Shown here in pieces: positions 6,621 to 12,821 of a stretch of 12,821 nt of DNA; within the stretch, counting starts at the first letter, position 1; each line of letters begins with the position of its first letter. The notes under the pieces are model-generated. The model saw only the letters and a list, made by a program, of their open reading frames with translations, did no database searches and had not been told where the DNA came from. Origin of the DNA: an uncultured Novosphingobium sp. (GTDB taxonomy: Bacteria; Pseudomonadota; Alphaproteobacteria; Sphingomonadales; Sphingomonadaceae). The stretch spans positions 1-12,821 of the forward strand of contig CALMBN010000075.1 of the NCBI GenBank assembly GCA_937860195.1, written 5' to 3'. The translations under genes and the position numbers were made by a program.

Positions 6621-7706
6621 ATGCTGCAGTACATTTTTACCGGTCTGGCGGGGATCGCCTTGGGAATCGTGGCAATGCGCGTCTGGCAGAGCCGCGAAGC
6701 TGGCTTGGCTGCCAAAGCCGATGAGGCAACGGCGCCAACGTTCGCATTGCCTTGGGCCAAGGTCAGTCAGGGCCGAATGCTGCTGGCTGGGGCCGGCGTC
6801 CTGTTGGTAGCCGCAATCGGAATCTTCGTGTTCCGTGGTCAGGAAGCCGCCGAACCCATAGTGGCATCCACCAATGCGCCGACCGGATCCCAGCAGGATC
6901 TGGCCGATGTCGATACAATGATCGGAAAGCTGTCAGCCCGGCTCGAGAAGGAACCGAACGATGGCGAAGGCTTCCGCATGCTGGGCTGGTCCTATCTGAT
7001 GACCGGGCGGCCGCAACAGGCCATCGCTCCGTTCAAGCGGGCAATGGAATTGTTGCCAAAACAGGCCTCGGTTCAATCCGGCTATGCCGAAGCGCTGGTC
7101 GGGGTGGCAGGCGGTAAGGTCACGCCTGAGGCCAAGGCTGGATTCGACAAGGCCTTGCAACTTGATCCCAAAGAGCCGCGCGCCCGTTATTTTTCAGGGC
7201 TGTGGCTGGCGCAGAATGGAAAAGGTGGCGAAGCGCTTGATCGCTGGATCGACCTTGCCAACGCAAGCCCTGCCGACGCACCCTGGCAACCTGAAGTTCA
7301 AGCCAAGATCCGTGAAGTAGCAACCCGCGAAGGCGTTGATGTTTCTGGCCGGCTGAGAGTTAAGGCCATTCCCGCCGCTGGCACCAGTGCAGTCGCTGCT
7401 GGCAATGTCGGAGCGGGCACCGTTCCTGCGCCTGACCCCGCCAAGGCCGCTGCGGTTGCGCAATTGCCGCCGGATCAACAGCAGGCTTCGATCGGCGGCA
7501 TGGTAGATGGCCTGGCCGCGCGGCTCAAGGCAAACCCCAGGGATGCCAAGGGCTGGGCGATGCTGGTCAGGTCGCGAATGGTCCTGAAACAGGACAAGCA
7601 GGCCGCCGCCGATCTCGCAAGCGCCCGCAAGGCGCTGGCGGGTGATGCCGCCGGTCTGGCAGACGTTAACGCTGCGGCCAAGGACGCAGGAGTTCCAGGC
7701 GCCTGA
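6621..7706 (+). CDS. ccmI: CcmI/CycH-like cytochrome c maturation TPR protein
   Basis: 361 residues; the ATG has GGGAA eight bases upstream. Two membrane helices (about 3-21 and 53-71) flank a short loop, as in CcmI. A periplasmic TPR domain follows (about 98-215), then an Ala/Pro/Gly-rich linker (250-285) and a second TPR-like copy (293-340); compare SARLEKEPNDGEGFRMLGWS with AARLKANPRDAKGWAMLVRS. In the family, this protein holds unfolded apocytochrome c by its C-terminus and presents it to the CcmF/CcmH heme ligation complex. Here no ccmF, ccmG or ccmH accompanies it, so this copy may be dedicated to the 47 heme sites encoded next door. Its stop is one base from the next start, so the two are probably one operon. 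The family call is firm. The exact orthology is less sure, since this may be an accessory paralogue. Confidence 0.8.
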   Translation: MLQYIFTGLAGIALGIVAMRVWQSREAGLAAKADEATAPTFALPWAKVSQGRMLLAGAGVLLVAAIGIFVFRGQEAAEPIVASTNAPTGSQQDLADVDTMIGKLSARLEKEPNDGEGFRMLGWSYLMTGRPQQAIAPFKRAMELLPKQASVQSGYAEALVGVAGGKVTPEAKAGFDKALQLDPKEPRARYFSGLWLAQNGKGGEALDRWIDLANASPADAPWQPEVQAKIREVATREGVDVSGRLRVKAIPAAGTSAVAAGNVGAGTVPAPDPAKAAAVAQLPPDQQQASIGGMVDGLAARLKANPRDAKGWAMLVRSRMVLKQDKQAAADLASARKALAGDAAGLADVNAAAKDAGVPGA

Positions 7707-7707
7707 G

Positions 7708-9018
7708 ATGAATTTCGATCCGCTACTTCTGATCTATGTGCTGCCCTTGCTTGCCATCTGGGCCAACAGTGTCGTGCGGTCTCGCCGCAATTCGTCAAAG
7801 GCCCTCGCAGTTCTTGATGACAATCGCCAGGCTGGCCTGATCGAACCTGCTTCGTTGCATCCCGTCGTCGATCCGGCCCTTTGCCTTGGTTGCGGCGCAT
7901 GTGTCTACGCGTGCCCCGAAAAGAAGATTCTGGGCATCATCGACGGCAAGGCCGCCTTGATCGAACCGACGATGTGTGTCGGCCATGGCGCTTGTGCGAC
8001 GGCCTGCCCGACCGACGCGATTACACTCGTGTTCGGAACCGAGACCCGCGGTGTCGATATTCCGCTGCTTTCGCCGGATTTCGAAACGAATGTGCCGGGT
8101 ATGTTCATCGCCGGCGAACTTGGCGGGATGGGTCTGATCAAGAACGCGATCGAGCAGGGGCGGCAGGCAATCGTGGCAATCGCCAACAAGGCGCGTCAAT
8201 TGCCTGGCGGTGACGGTGTACTAGACGTCCTGATAGTCGGTTGCGGGCCGGCCGGGATTGCGGCCAGCCTGGGCGCGATCGAGCGCAAGCTTTCGTTCGT
8301 GACTGTCGATCAGTCCACCCTGGGCGGAACAGTCGCGCATTTTCCGCGCGGCAAGCTGGTGATGACCGCGCCGGCGACTTTGCCGATGATTGGCGAAGTC
8401 CGGTTTAGAGAGGTCAGCAAGGAAGAATTGCTGGGGTTCTGGGAGGACGTCCTGGGCCGAACGGGTCTGCAGCCGCGGTTCGAAGAGCAGGTCGCGTCGA
8501 TTTCCAAAGTCGACAACCACTTCGAAGTCGTGACAAGCAAGGCGACGTTTCGCGCAAAAACGGTCTTGCTGGCCATCGGTCGACGCGGAACGCCTCGGCC
8601 CCTTGGGGTTCCGGGCGAAGAACTTGGCAAGGTGGTCTACCGCCTGATCGACCCCGAACAATATGCCGGAAAACGGGTGCTCGTGGTCGGCGGCGGCGAT
8701 AGCGCGCTGGAAGCCGCCTGCCGGATTGCCGAGCAGCCAGGAACCCAGGTCGCGATTTCCTATCGCGGCAAGAGCTATTCCCGGGCCAGAGCAAAGAACC
8801 GCGATCGTTTGCAGGAATTGGCCCAGGAAGGCCGTATCCGTGAACTGCTTGACAGTACCGTCGAGCGGATTGATCCTCAGGCGGTAGCGCTGCAGTGGAA
8901 GTCTGAACCGATGACGCTGGAAAACGACGATGTGATCGTCTGCGCCGGGGGATTGCTGCCGACCGCATTCCTGAATTCGATAGGAATCAGAATGGAGACA
9001 AAATTCGGAACGGTTTGA
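7708..9018 (+). CDS. Membrane-anchored 4Fe-4S / FAD NAD(P)H oxidoreductase, circularly permuted
   Basis: 436 residues. The ATG at 7708 lies one base after the previous stop; longer starts lie inside ccmI. An N-terminal helix (3-20) anchors it, followed by basic residues, with the rest probably cytoplasmic. A two-cluster ferredoxin domain follows: C59, C62, C65, C69P, then C90, H93, C96, C100P, with His at the usual second Cys. A FAD domain has VGCGPAG at 177-183, and a dinucleotide domain has VVGGGDSALEAA at 326-337. The thioredoxin-reductase active-site CxxC is absent. The segment TNVPGMFIAGELGG with NAIEQG (128-151) looks like the FAD-closing GxFAAGD motif of this fold, but it precedes the first glycine motif, and the chain ends where that motif would normally come. 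Inferred role: moves electrons between NAD(P)H and the membrane cytochrome b or quinone pool. Domains are sure; partner and direction are inferred. Confidence 0.88.
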   Translation: MNFDPLLLIYVLPLLAIWANSVVRSRRNSSKALAVLDDNRQAGLIEPASLHPVVDPALCLGCGACVYACPEKKILGIIDGKAALIEPTMCVGHGACATACPTDAITLVFGTETRGVDIPLLSPDFETNVPGMFIAGELGGMGLIKNAIEQGRQAIVAIANKARQLPGGDGVLDVLIVGCGPAGIAASLGAIERKLSFVTVDQSTLGGTVAHFPRGKLVMTAPATLPMIGEVRFREVSKEELLGFWEDVLGRTGLQPRFEEQVASISKVDNHFEVVTSKATFRAKTVLLAIGRRGTPRPLGVPGEELGKVVYRLIDPEQYAGKRVLVVGGGDSALEAACRIAEQPGTQVAISYRGKSYSRARAKNRDRLQELAQEGRIRELLDSTVERIDPQAVALQWKSEPMTLENDDVIVCAGGLLPTAFLNSIGIRMETKFGTV

Positions 9019-9153
9019 AGTGCATTGAGGTGAGCAATGGTCACCGCGTTCAAATGCATTGAAAGCCATTTCAAGGGCAAAAACATCCTGAAGCCAAACT
9101 GTTGAGAGGCTTGCACACACCAAATCCGAAGGCGATTATCTGATGACAAGACC
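9019..9153 (+). promoter_or_regulatory. Spacer with palindromes ahead of the two-component pair
   Basis: 135 noncoding bases. There is a direct repeat TGCATTGA at 9021-9028 and 9055-9062, and a perfect inverted repeat TTGAAA-GCCA-TTTCAA at 9059-9074. A smaller GGTGA/TCACC pair lies at about 9029-9045 and an AAGCC/GGCTT pair at about 9093-9114. Repeats of this kind upstream of an OmpR-family gene fit an autoregulatory binding site, but none has been matched to a known operator. Confidence 0.35.
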
Positions 9154-9810
9154 ATGCGCCTGCTATTGATCGAAGATGATATCCGGTTGGCTAACCGGCT
9201 GACCGCGCGGCTTGCCAGCGAAGGCATGATCGTTGCGCATGCAACAAGTGCCGAACAGGCGCTCGAGCTGGACGACTTCGAATCCCTGGCCGCGCTGATC
9301 GTCGATATCGGACTGCCTGGGGCGGACGGCGTGACGTTCATCCGCAAAGTCCGTTCGCTTGGCTTCACAATTCCGATCCTGGTTCTTTCGGCGCGCGGCA
9401 ACTGGGAGGAAAAGGTTGAAGGGTTGAATGCAGGCGCTGACGACTACGTTGTCAAACCAGTCCGGGCAGAAGAGCTGATTGCCCGGTTGCAGGCGCTGAT
9501 GCGGCGGGCGTCGGGCCAGGCGGGCGAACGGCTGTCTGCAAGCGGGATCGAGCTGGATCTGCAGCAGAAGTCCGCCTGGGTCGAAGGCAAACCGGTCGAC
9601 CTGACCCAGAACGAGTTCCGGCTGCTCCAGTTATTCCTGCTCCGGCCAGCCAGCATTCTGGCCCAATCCGAAATTCTCGACCACCTCTATTCAAAGACAA
9701 AGGGCCGCGAGGCAAACACGATCGAAGTCAACATCGCCCGATTAAGGCGCAAGATCGGCAAGGATGCCATTCGGACGGTCCGCGGTCTTGGCTATCGTTT
9801 GCGGCGATGA
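9154..9810 (+). CDS. OmpR/PhoB-family response regulator
   Basis: 218 residues, the usual length for the family. The receiver domain (1-115) has the acidic pair D8-D9, the phosphoacceptor D51 in IVDIGLPGADG, the switch residue S79 and K101 in VVKPVRAEE. The C-terminal winged-helix domain (about 125-218) has the typical LTQNEFRLL and NTIEVNIARLRRKIG motifs. There is no clear ribosome site before this ATG; the family's usual MRLLLIEDD opening fixes the start. It overlaps the kinase gene downstream by four bases. Placed just after the oxidoreductase, it is the best candidate regulator of both flanking electron-transfer operons. The signal it reports is unknown. Confidence 0.93.
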   Translation: MRLLLIEDDIRLANRLTARLASEGMIVAHATSAEQALELDDFESLAALIVDIGLPGADGVTFIRKVRSLGFTIPILVLSARGNWEEKVEGLNAGADDYVVKPVRAEELIARLQALMRRASGQAGERLSASGIELDLQQKSAWVEGKPVDLTQNEFRLLQLFLLRPASILAQSEILDHLYSKTKGREANTIEVNIARLRRKIGKDAIRTVRGLGYRLRR

Positions 9811-11156
9811 TCCGTCGCACTGACAGCCTCAGGTTTCGCCTGCTCATCGGGACGGCGGTGTGGATCGGTTTGGGCATCCTTGTGGGCGGGCTGCTGGTAT
9901 CCTCACTGTTCCGCTGGAATCTGATGCAGGGCTATCATGAAGAGCTGGCAATCCACATCGAGGAGTTGGCGGCCTTGACCGCGATTGACCCGACAGGTCA
10001 GCCATACCTGCTTCGGCGCCTGTCGGATCCGCGCTATTTGCCGCCGGAATCCGGTTTCTATTGGCAGATTGACCGGGCGGGGAAGCAAACGGTGGCCTCC
10101 CCTTCGCTTGGCAGCAACCGCTTTGATCCAGGGTTCGCGAACGGACCGGCACTGCGCACCGCCTGGACCGAGGGCCCGCACGGCCGGACGCTCGAATACG
10201 GCAAACAGATCGCGTTGGACGACGGGCCCCCTTTGCAGGTGGTAATCGCCACGGACAAACGCCTGGTCGATGCGACAATGGCCGAATTCAACCGTTCGCT
10301 CGCACTTTCGCTGTTCAGCTTTGCGCTGCTCATGATTGCCGCCGGGATGCTGCAAATCCGCTTTGGCTTGCGACCGCTCGACCGGCTGGCGAGAGCAATC
10401 GGAGACGTGCGCTCTGGCCGCTCAGAGCGAATGCATGGAACATTTCCGGCCGAAATCACACCGCTGGTCGCCGATCTGAATGGTCTGATCGAATCCAGTT
10501 CCGCCTCGGTCGCGCGGAGCCGACTGATCGCCGGCAATCTCGCCCACGGCCTGCGCGCACCGCTGGCAATCCTGATCGACGAAGCCGATTGTCTGCGCAA
10601 ATCAGGACATACCGATGCTGCGGACACGATCCTGGGCGAATCAATCAGAATGCAGCGGCAAATCGATTTTCACCTCGCCCGGGCGCGCAGTGCAGCCGCG
10701 CAGCCGCTGCCTGGCAAGGTCGCATCGGTTCCGGCGGCGCTGCAGCGGCTTGGCGATGCCTTCACCCGGCTGCATCAACAGCGCCAGATTGAATACCTGA
10801 TCGCGCCAGGCGAGTCCCTGTGCGTCCCGTGCGACCAGATCGACTTGACCGAAATCCTGTCAAACCTGCTCGACAATGCCGGCAAATGGGCCGCCAGCCG
10901 GTGTTCGGTCCGTTGGTACCGGGAAAAGTCGATGGTTGTGATCGAGATCGACGACGATGGCCCGGGACTGCCCGACGAGGAACGCGAGGCGGTGTTCAAG
11001 GTCGGCACCCGGCTTGACGATCTGATGCCGGGCACCGGGCTGGGGCTGGCGATTTCCCGCGATCTGGCCCGCATCTATGGCGGCGACGTACACTTGGCCA
11101 ACGCGCCCAGCGGAGGCCTGCGCGCCACGGTGCGGCTGCCAGCAGTTGAGGGGTAG
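9807..11156 (+). CDS. Sensor histidine kinase, PhoQ/QseC-like
   Basis: 449 residues, starting in an ATGA overlap with the response regulator, so the pair is translationally coupled. A first membrane helix (11-35), a periplasmic sensor of about 125 residues (36-162) and a second helix (163-183) lead into a HAMP-like linker (183-235). The H-box is NLAHGLRAPLA with the phosphorylated His247; Gly replaces the common Glu after it, as in PhoQ-like kinases. The ATP-binding domain has the N-box NLLDNAGKW (353-361), DDDGPGLPD (382-390) and GTGLGLAIS (409-417). The sensor domain has no CxxCH or other visible heme or metal motif, and I cannot name its ligand. Context suggests control of the cytochrome cluster. 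Confidence 0.92.
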   Translation: MIRRTDSLRFRLLIGTAVWIGLGILVGGLLVSSLFRWNLMQGYHEELAIHIEELAALTAIDPTGQPYLLRRLSDPRYLPPESGFYWQIDRAGKQTVASPSLGSNRFDPGFANGPALRTAWTEGPHGRTLEYGKQIALDDGPPLQVVIATDKRLVDATMAEFNRSLALSLFSFALLMIAAGMLQIRFGLRPLDRLARAIGDVRSGRSERMHGTFPAEITPLVADLNGLIESSSASVARSRLIAGNLAHGLRAPLAILIDEADCLRKSGHTDAADTILGESIRMQRQIDFHLARARSAAAQPLPGKVASVPAALQRLGDAFTRLHQQRQIEYLIAPGESLCVPCDQIDLTEILSNLLDNAGKWAASRCSVRWYREKSMVVIEIDDDGPGLPDEEREAVFKVGTRLDDLMPGTGLGLAISRDLARIYGGDVHLANAPSGGLRATVRLPAVEG

Positions 11157-11184
11157 GTGGCGGAGCGGGAGGTAGCCGAAAAAG

Positions 11185-11200
11185 TCATGTAAAAACATGA
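11185..11200. terminator. Possible kinase-operon terminator hairpin
   Basis: A perfect 6-bp stem TCATGT/ACATGA with a four-A loop begins 29 bases after the kinase stop codon. The downstream side (TCTTAAAA) has no proper T-run, and on the minus strand the stem is followed by CTTTTTC, which fits better a transcript coming from the right (the DUF2384 gene). The stem is short and AT-rich, so the call is weak. Confidence 0.35.
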
Positions 11201-11229
11201 TCTTAAAAGTGAACTCGGGCGGAGGACCA

Positions 11230-11264
11230 GGCTTTGCCCACAATTTATCCCACCGGGCAAAGCC
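11230..11264. other. Strong inverted repeat (10-bp stem)
   Basis: GGCTTTGCCC (11230-11239) and GGGCAAAGCC (11255-11264) are perfect inverse complements around a 15-base AT-rich loop. Neither strand has a T-run after it, so it is not a standard intrinsic terminator. It could be a structured 3' end, a protein-binding site or part of a dispersed repeat. Confidence 0.6.
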
Positions 11265-11432
11265 CAGTGCGCGACCGTCCAGCGCGGTCCGTTTCTGTGC
11301 GGGGGAATGTGAGTTTTTGAATAGTCGAAATCGGGCTGGCTGACCAGCGGGATTTTGTCGTCGTCGGCGGTTTTGTGTCCGCCACAATCCGCACCCGCTT
11401 TTGGTTGTCCGTGTTCCTTTCGGGACCGTCGC

Positions 11433-11765
11433 TCAACCGGCGACCTCCGCATTGAGATAGGCCTTCACCCGCTGCATGCCCGCAAGACCATCGGCTTGCA
11501 TGACGTCGAGCGCGCTTTTCCCGTCGAATGCAGCATTCTTCTGACCAACCCAGCGTGCAGCCCGATCGCCATTGGGAAAGATCTGGCGCAATGCGGCGTG
11601 AATACCAAGCAGCACTGCTGCTCTCTCAGTCCGCTCACCGCTTGCGCCATCAAGGAGAGAGTCGGGCGGGACGTCCGGAACACCCCAGTGCGCGAGCAGA
11701 GTAACGGCAGCTCGCGCCATCGCCTGCGTCTCGTCATCATGGTATTGAACGATTGCGGAGGCCAT
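11433..11765 (-). CDS. MbcA/ParS-type (DUF2384) antitoxin-like protein
   Basis: 110 residues from the ATG at 11765; a TTG at 11828 would add 21 residues of poor character. The C-terminal half matches the MbcA/ParS/Xre toxin-binding domain: LLGIHAALRQIFPN, then RAARWVGQKNAAFDGKSALD, then MQRVKAYLNAE. The N-terminal part is short and helical, possibly a reduced helix-turn-helix. In this family the protein neutralises a RES-domain toxin encoded directly downstream. No RES gene follows here; the next 276 bases are noncoding and end at the kinase gene. It points away from hipBA. It may be an orphan antitoxin, a remnant, or a partner for a toxin elsewhere. The domain call is good; the function is open. 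Confidence 0.8.
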   Translation of the reverse strand: MASAIVQYHDDETQAMARAAVTLLAHWGVPDVPPDSLLDGASGERTERAAVLLGIHAALRQIFPNGDRAARWVGQKNAAFDGKSALDVMQADGLAGMQRVKAYLNAEVAG

Positions 11766-11830
11766 GGACGGATTTTCCGGAATTCGACGTCCTGTCTTAG
11801 CCGAAGATGCGCCGAGACGCCACCACAAAA

Positions 11831-11948
11831 TCTTCCCGATCGGTAAGATGGACGATCAAACGGCACTCGGCAGTCATCTTTCTTCCCGTTCGGTAAGAAA
11901 ATGACTTGATCAGTCTATTCGATTGTGCTTTCTTCCCGCTCGGTAAGA
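11831..11948. promoter_or_regulatory. Three-site operator array upstream of hipBA
   Basis: TCTTCCCGNTCGGTAAGA occurs three times, at 11831-11848, 11881-11898 and 11931-11948, differing only at the N (A, T, C). Starts are exactly 50 bases apart and the intervening sequence is not conserved. Each copy is a palindrome with a single mismatched pair, plus the central N. The last copy ends five bases before the hipB ATG. The pattern fits binding of HipB dimers with HipA for autorepression. The site nearest the DUF2384 gene starts 66 bases upstream of it, so that gene could be co-regulated. Confidence 0.8.
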
Positions 11949-11953
11949 ATGCC

Positions 11954-12169
11954 ATGATTGAAGACGCAACCCAATTCGGCACAGCCGTCGCCTCCGCCCG
12001 AAAGGCTCTCGGCCTCACCCAGCGAGAGCTGGCGCTTGCCATCAACAGCGGTGAGCGCTTCATCGTCGATCTCGAAGCTGGCAAGCCCACCGCGCAATTG
12101 GGCAAGGCACTCGCCGCCGCCCGTGCCGTCGGCCTGCGCCTGACCGCAACAGGCACTGCACAGGGCTGA
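11954..12169 (+). CDS. hipB: HipB-like antitoxin and repressor (XRE family)
   Basis: 71 residues. The ATG at 11954 was chosen because the family begins just before the first helix, and a start at 11906 would read through the third operator. The helix-turn-helix covers about 8-60, with GLTQRELALAINSGERFIVDLEAG as the core (quoted in part: LTQRELALAI, FIVDLEAGKP). It ends with GLRLTA, a typical HipB beta strand. It binds DNA as a dimer and holds the HipA kinase inactive. The operator array is directly upstream, and the hipA start follows two bases after its stop. Confidence 0.9.
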   Translation: MIEDATQFGTAVASARKALGLTQRELALAINSGERFIVDLEAGKPTAQLGKALAAARAVGLRLTATGTAQG

Positions 12170-12171
12170 CC

Positions 12172-12821
12172 ATGGAACTGCCCATCCACTTCGGGAACCG
12201 GCAGGTCGCCACAATCAGCGCCGACGCCCAGGCAACAACGCTCAGCTACACCGACTCCTGGCTGTCCGCCCCGGACCGCTTCCCGGTCTCGCTCGCCATG
12301 TCCTTGCAAGCTGAACCTTTCGGCAGCGAACGGGTCCTGCCTTGGCTGATGAACCTGCTACCCGAGGGCGAACCCTTGCGCGCGATGACCCGCGCCGTCG
12401 GCGTCGCCCCCGAAGACGCGCTCGGCCTGATCGCTGAGACCGGCAACGATCTCGCTGGCGCACTCAGCATCGCCCCGCAGCAACCGCGCGGCGAGCCTGG
12501 CTATCGTGCAATCCCGGATACCGACACACTCGAGCGGATCATCGCAGAATTACCCGCACGCCCCTTCCTGATCGGCGAAGAAGGCGTCTCGATGAGCCTC
12601 GCGGGCGCACATGACAAACTGCCCGTCGCCATGATCGATGGCCAGATCGCTGTCCCCATCAATGGCGCGCCGTCGACCCACATCCTCAAGCCCGATAATC
12701 CGCGCCTGCCCGGCAGTGTCCAAAACGAGGCGCTTTGCATGGTCCTTGCCCGACGGATCGGCCTCACTGTAGCGCCAGTCACGACCGGCGTTGCTGGAGG
12801 ACGCAGCTATCTGCTCGTCGA
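12172..12821 (+). CDS. hipA: HipA-like serine/threonine kinase toxin (3' end beyond window)
   Basis: Partial; 216 complete codons are visible and the frame is open to the right edge. The ATG lies two bases after hipB, with AGGG about six bases upstream. The N-terminal subdomain (1-100) has the FPVSLAMSL and FLPWLMNLLPEGE-like motif (VLPWLMNLLPEGE, 55-67). The kinase part shows the glycine-rich loop SLAGAHDKLPV (142-152) and the ATP-binding lysine in STHILKP (K173). The common Gln in the AGAQDK motif is His here. The catalytic Asp region lies beyond the window, so activity cannot be judged. In the family, HipA phosphorylates glutamyl-tRNA synthetase or related targets and induces persistence. 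Confidence 0.92.
   Translation, partial: MELPIHFGNRQVATISADAQATTLSYTDSWLSAPDRFPVSLAMSLQAEPFGSERVLPWLMNLLPEGEPLRAMTRAVGVAPEDALGLIAETGNDLAGALSIAPQQPRGEPGYRAIPDTDTLERIIAELPARPFLIGEEGVSMSLAGAHDKLPVAMIDGQIAVPINGAPSTHILKPDNPRLPGSVQNEALCMVLARRIGLTVAPVTTGVAGGRSYLLV

Larger units (their letters stand above)
11157..11432. other. Noncoding stretch with hairpins
   Basis: 276 bases after the kinase gene, with no recognisable gene on either strand. It holds a TCATGT-AAAA-ACATGA hairpin (11185-11200), a 10-bp-stem hairpin (11230-11264), a GACCG/CGGTC pair (about 11273-11289) and a GGCGG/CCGCC pair near 11370. It separates the electron-transfer region from the toxin-antitoxin region and probably contains the 3' ends of two convergent transcripts. 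Confidence 0.5.

Noticed and set aside
8221..9123. Open minus-strand frame of about 300 codons
   Set aside because: Antisense to the FAD and NAD(P)-binding half of the flavoprotein, whose motifs are unambiguous on the plus strand.
11075..11452. Minus-strand frames that might encode a RES toxin for the DUF2384 gene
   Set aside because: Neither the 125-codon frame nor a 63-codon frame at 11245-11436 shows RES-type motifs; the longer one overlaps the kinase gene.
11831..11948. Three evenly spaced repeats as a small CRISPR array
   Set aside because: The repeats are short near-palindromes of 18 bases placed right before hipB; an autorepression operator explains them better, and no cas gene is present.
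11797..12309. Open minus-strand frame of about 170 codons
   Set aside because: Antisense to hipB, the start of hipA and the operators; no domain.

Overview
The window looks like the chromosome of a GC-rich alphaproteobacterium, most likely from the Sphingomonadales. That placement rests on base composition, the style of the hipBA, CcmI-like and two-component genes, and weak Shine-Dalgarno use. It is an inference, not a measurement.

Left half, minus strand, read from about 6391 down to the left edge: a probable operon for a multiheme electron-transfer chain. In order it encodes a cytochrome b561-like inner-membrane protein, a 24-heme c-type cytochrome (stop and start overlap as TGATG), a 23-heme c-type cytochrome built from a tandem repeat, and an exported protein with a SPOR domain, a TPR segment and a C-terminal part that looks like an outer-membrane beta-barrel. 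The last protein runs off the window. The two cytochromes together carry 47 CxxCH heme sites. Both have enough extra histidines to give every heme a second axial ligand, and in the 23-heme protein the match is exactly 23 to 23.

Middle, plus strand, divergent from the first operon across a 229-base spacer: a CcmI/CycH-like cytochrome c maturation TPR protein (6621-7706), a membrane-anchored 4Fe-4S/flavin NAD(P)H oxidoreductase (7708-9018), then a PhoB/OmpR-type response regulator and its histidine kinase (9154-11156, overlapping by 4 bases). The oxidoreductase appears circularly permuted: the segment that normally closes a thioredoxin-reductase-like FAD domain sits before its GxGxxG motif. The simplest joint reading, an inference, is a trans-envelope electron conduit. 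Electrons would pass from cytoplasmic NAD(P)H or the quinone pool through the Fe-S flavoprotein and b-type cytochrome to the periplasmic 24- and 23-heme wires, and on to or through an outer-membrane barrel. CcmI would support heme attachment and the two-component pair would control expression. I recall multiheme porin-cytochrome clusters of similar logic (called PCC3) from neutrophilic iron oxidisers, but no homology was computed here.

Right end, 11157-12821: a 276-base noncoding stretch with strong hairpins, an orphan MbcA/ParS-type (DUF2384) antitoxin-like gene on the minus strand, and a divergent hipBA toxin-antitoxin module whose hipA runs off the right edge. Upstream of hipB are three near-identical 18-base near-palindromes spaced exactly 50 bases apart, very likely the HipB operator array.
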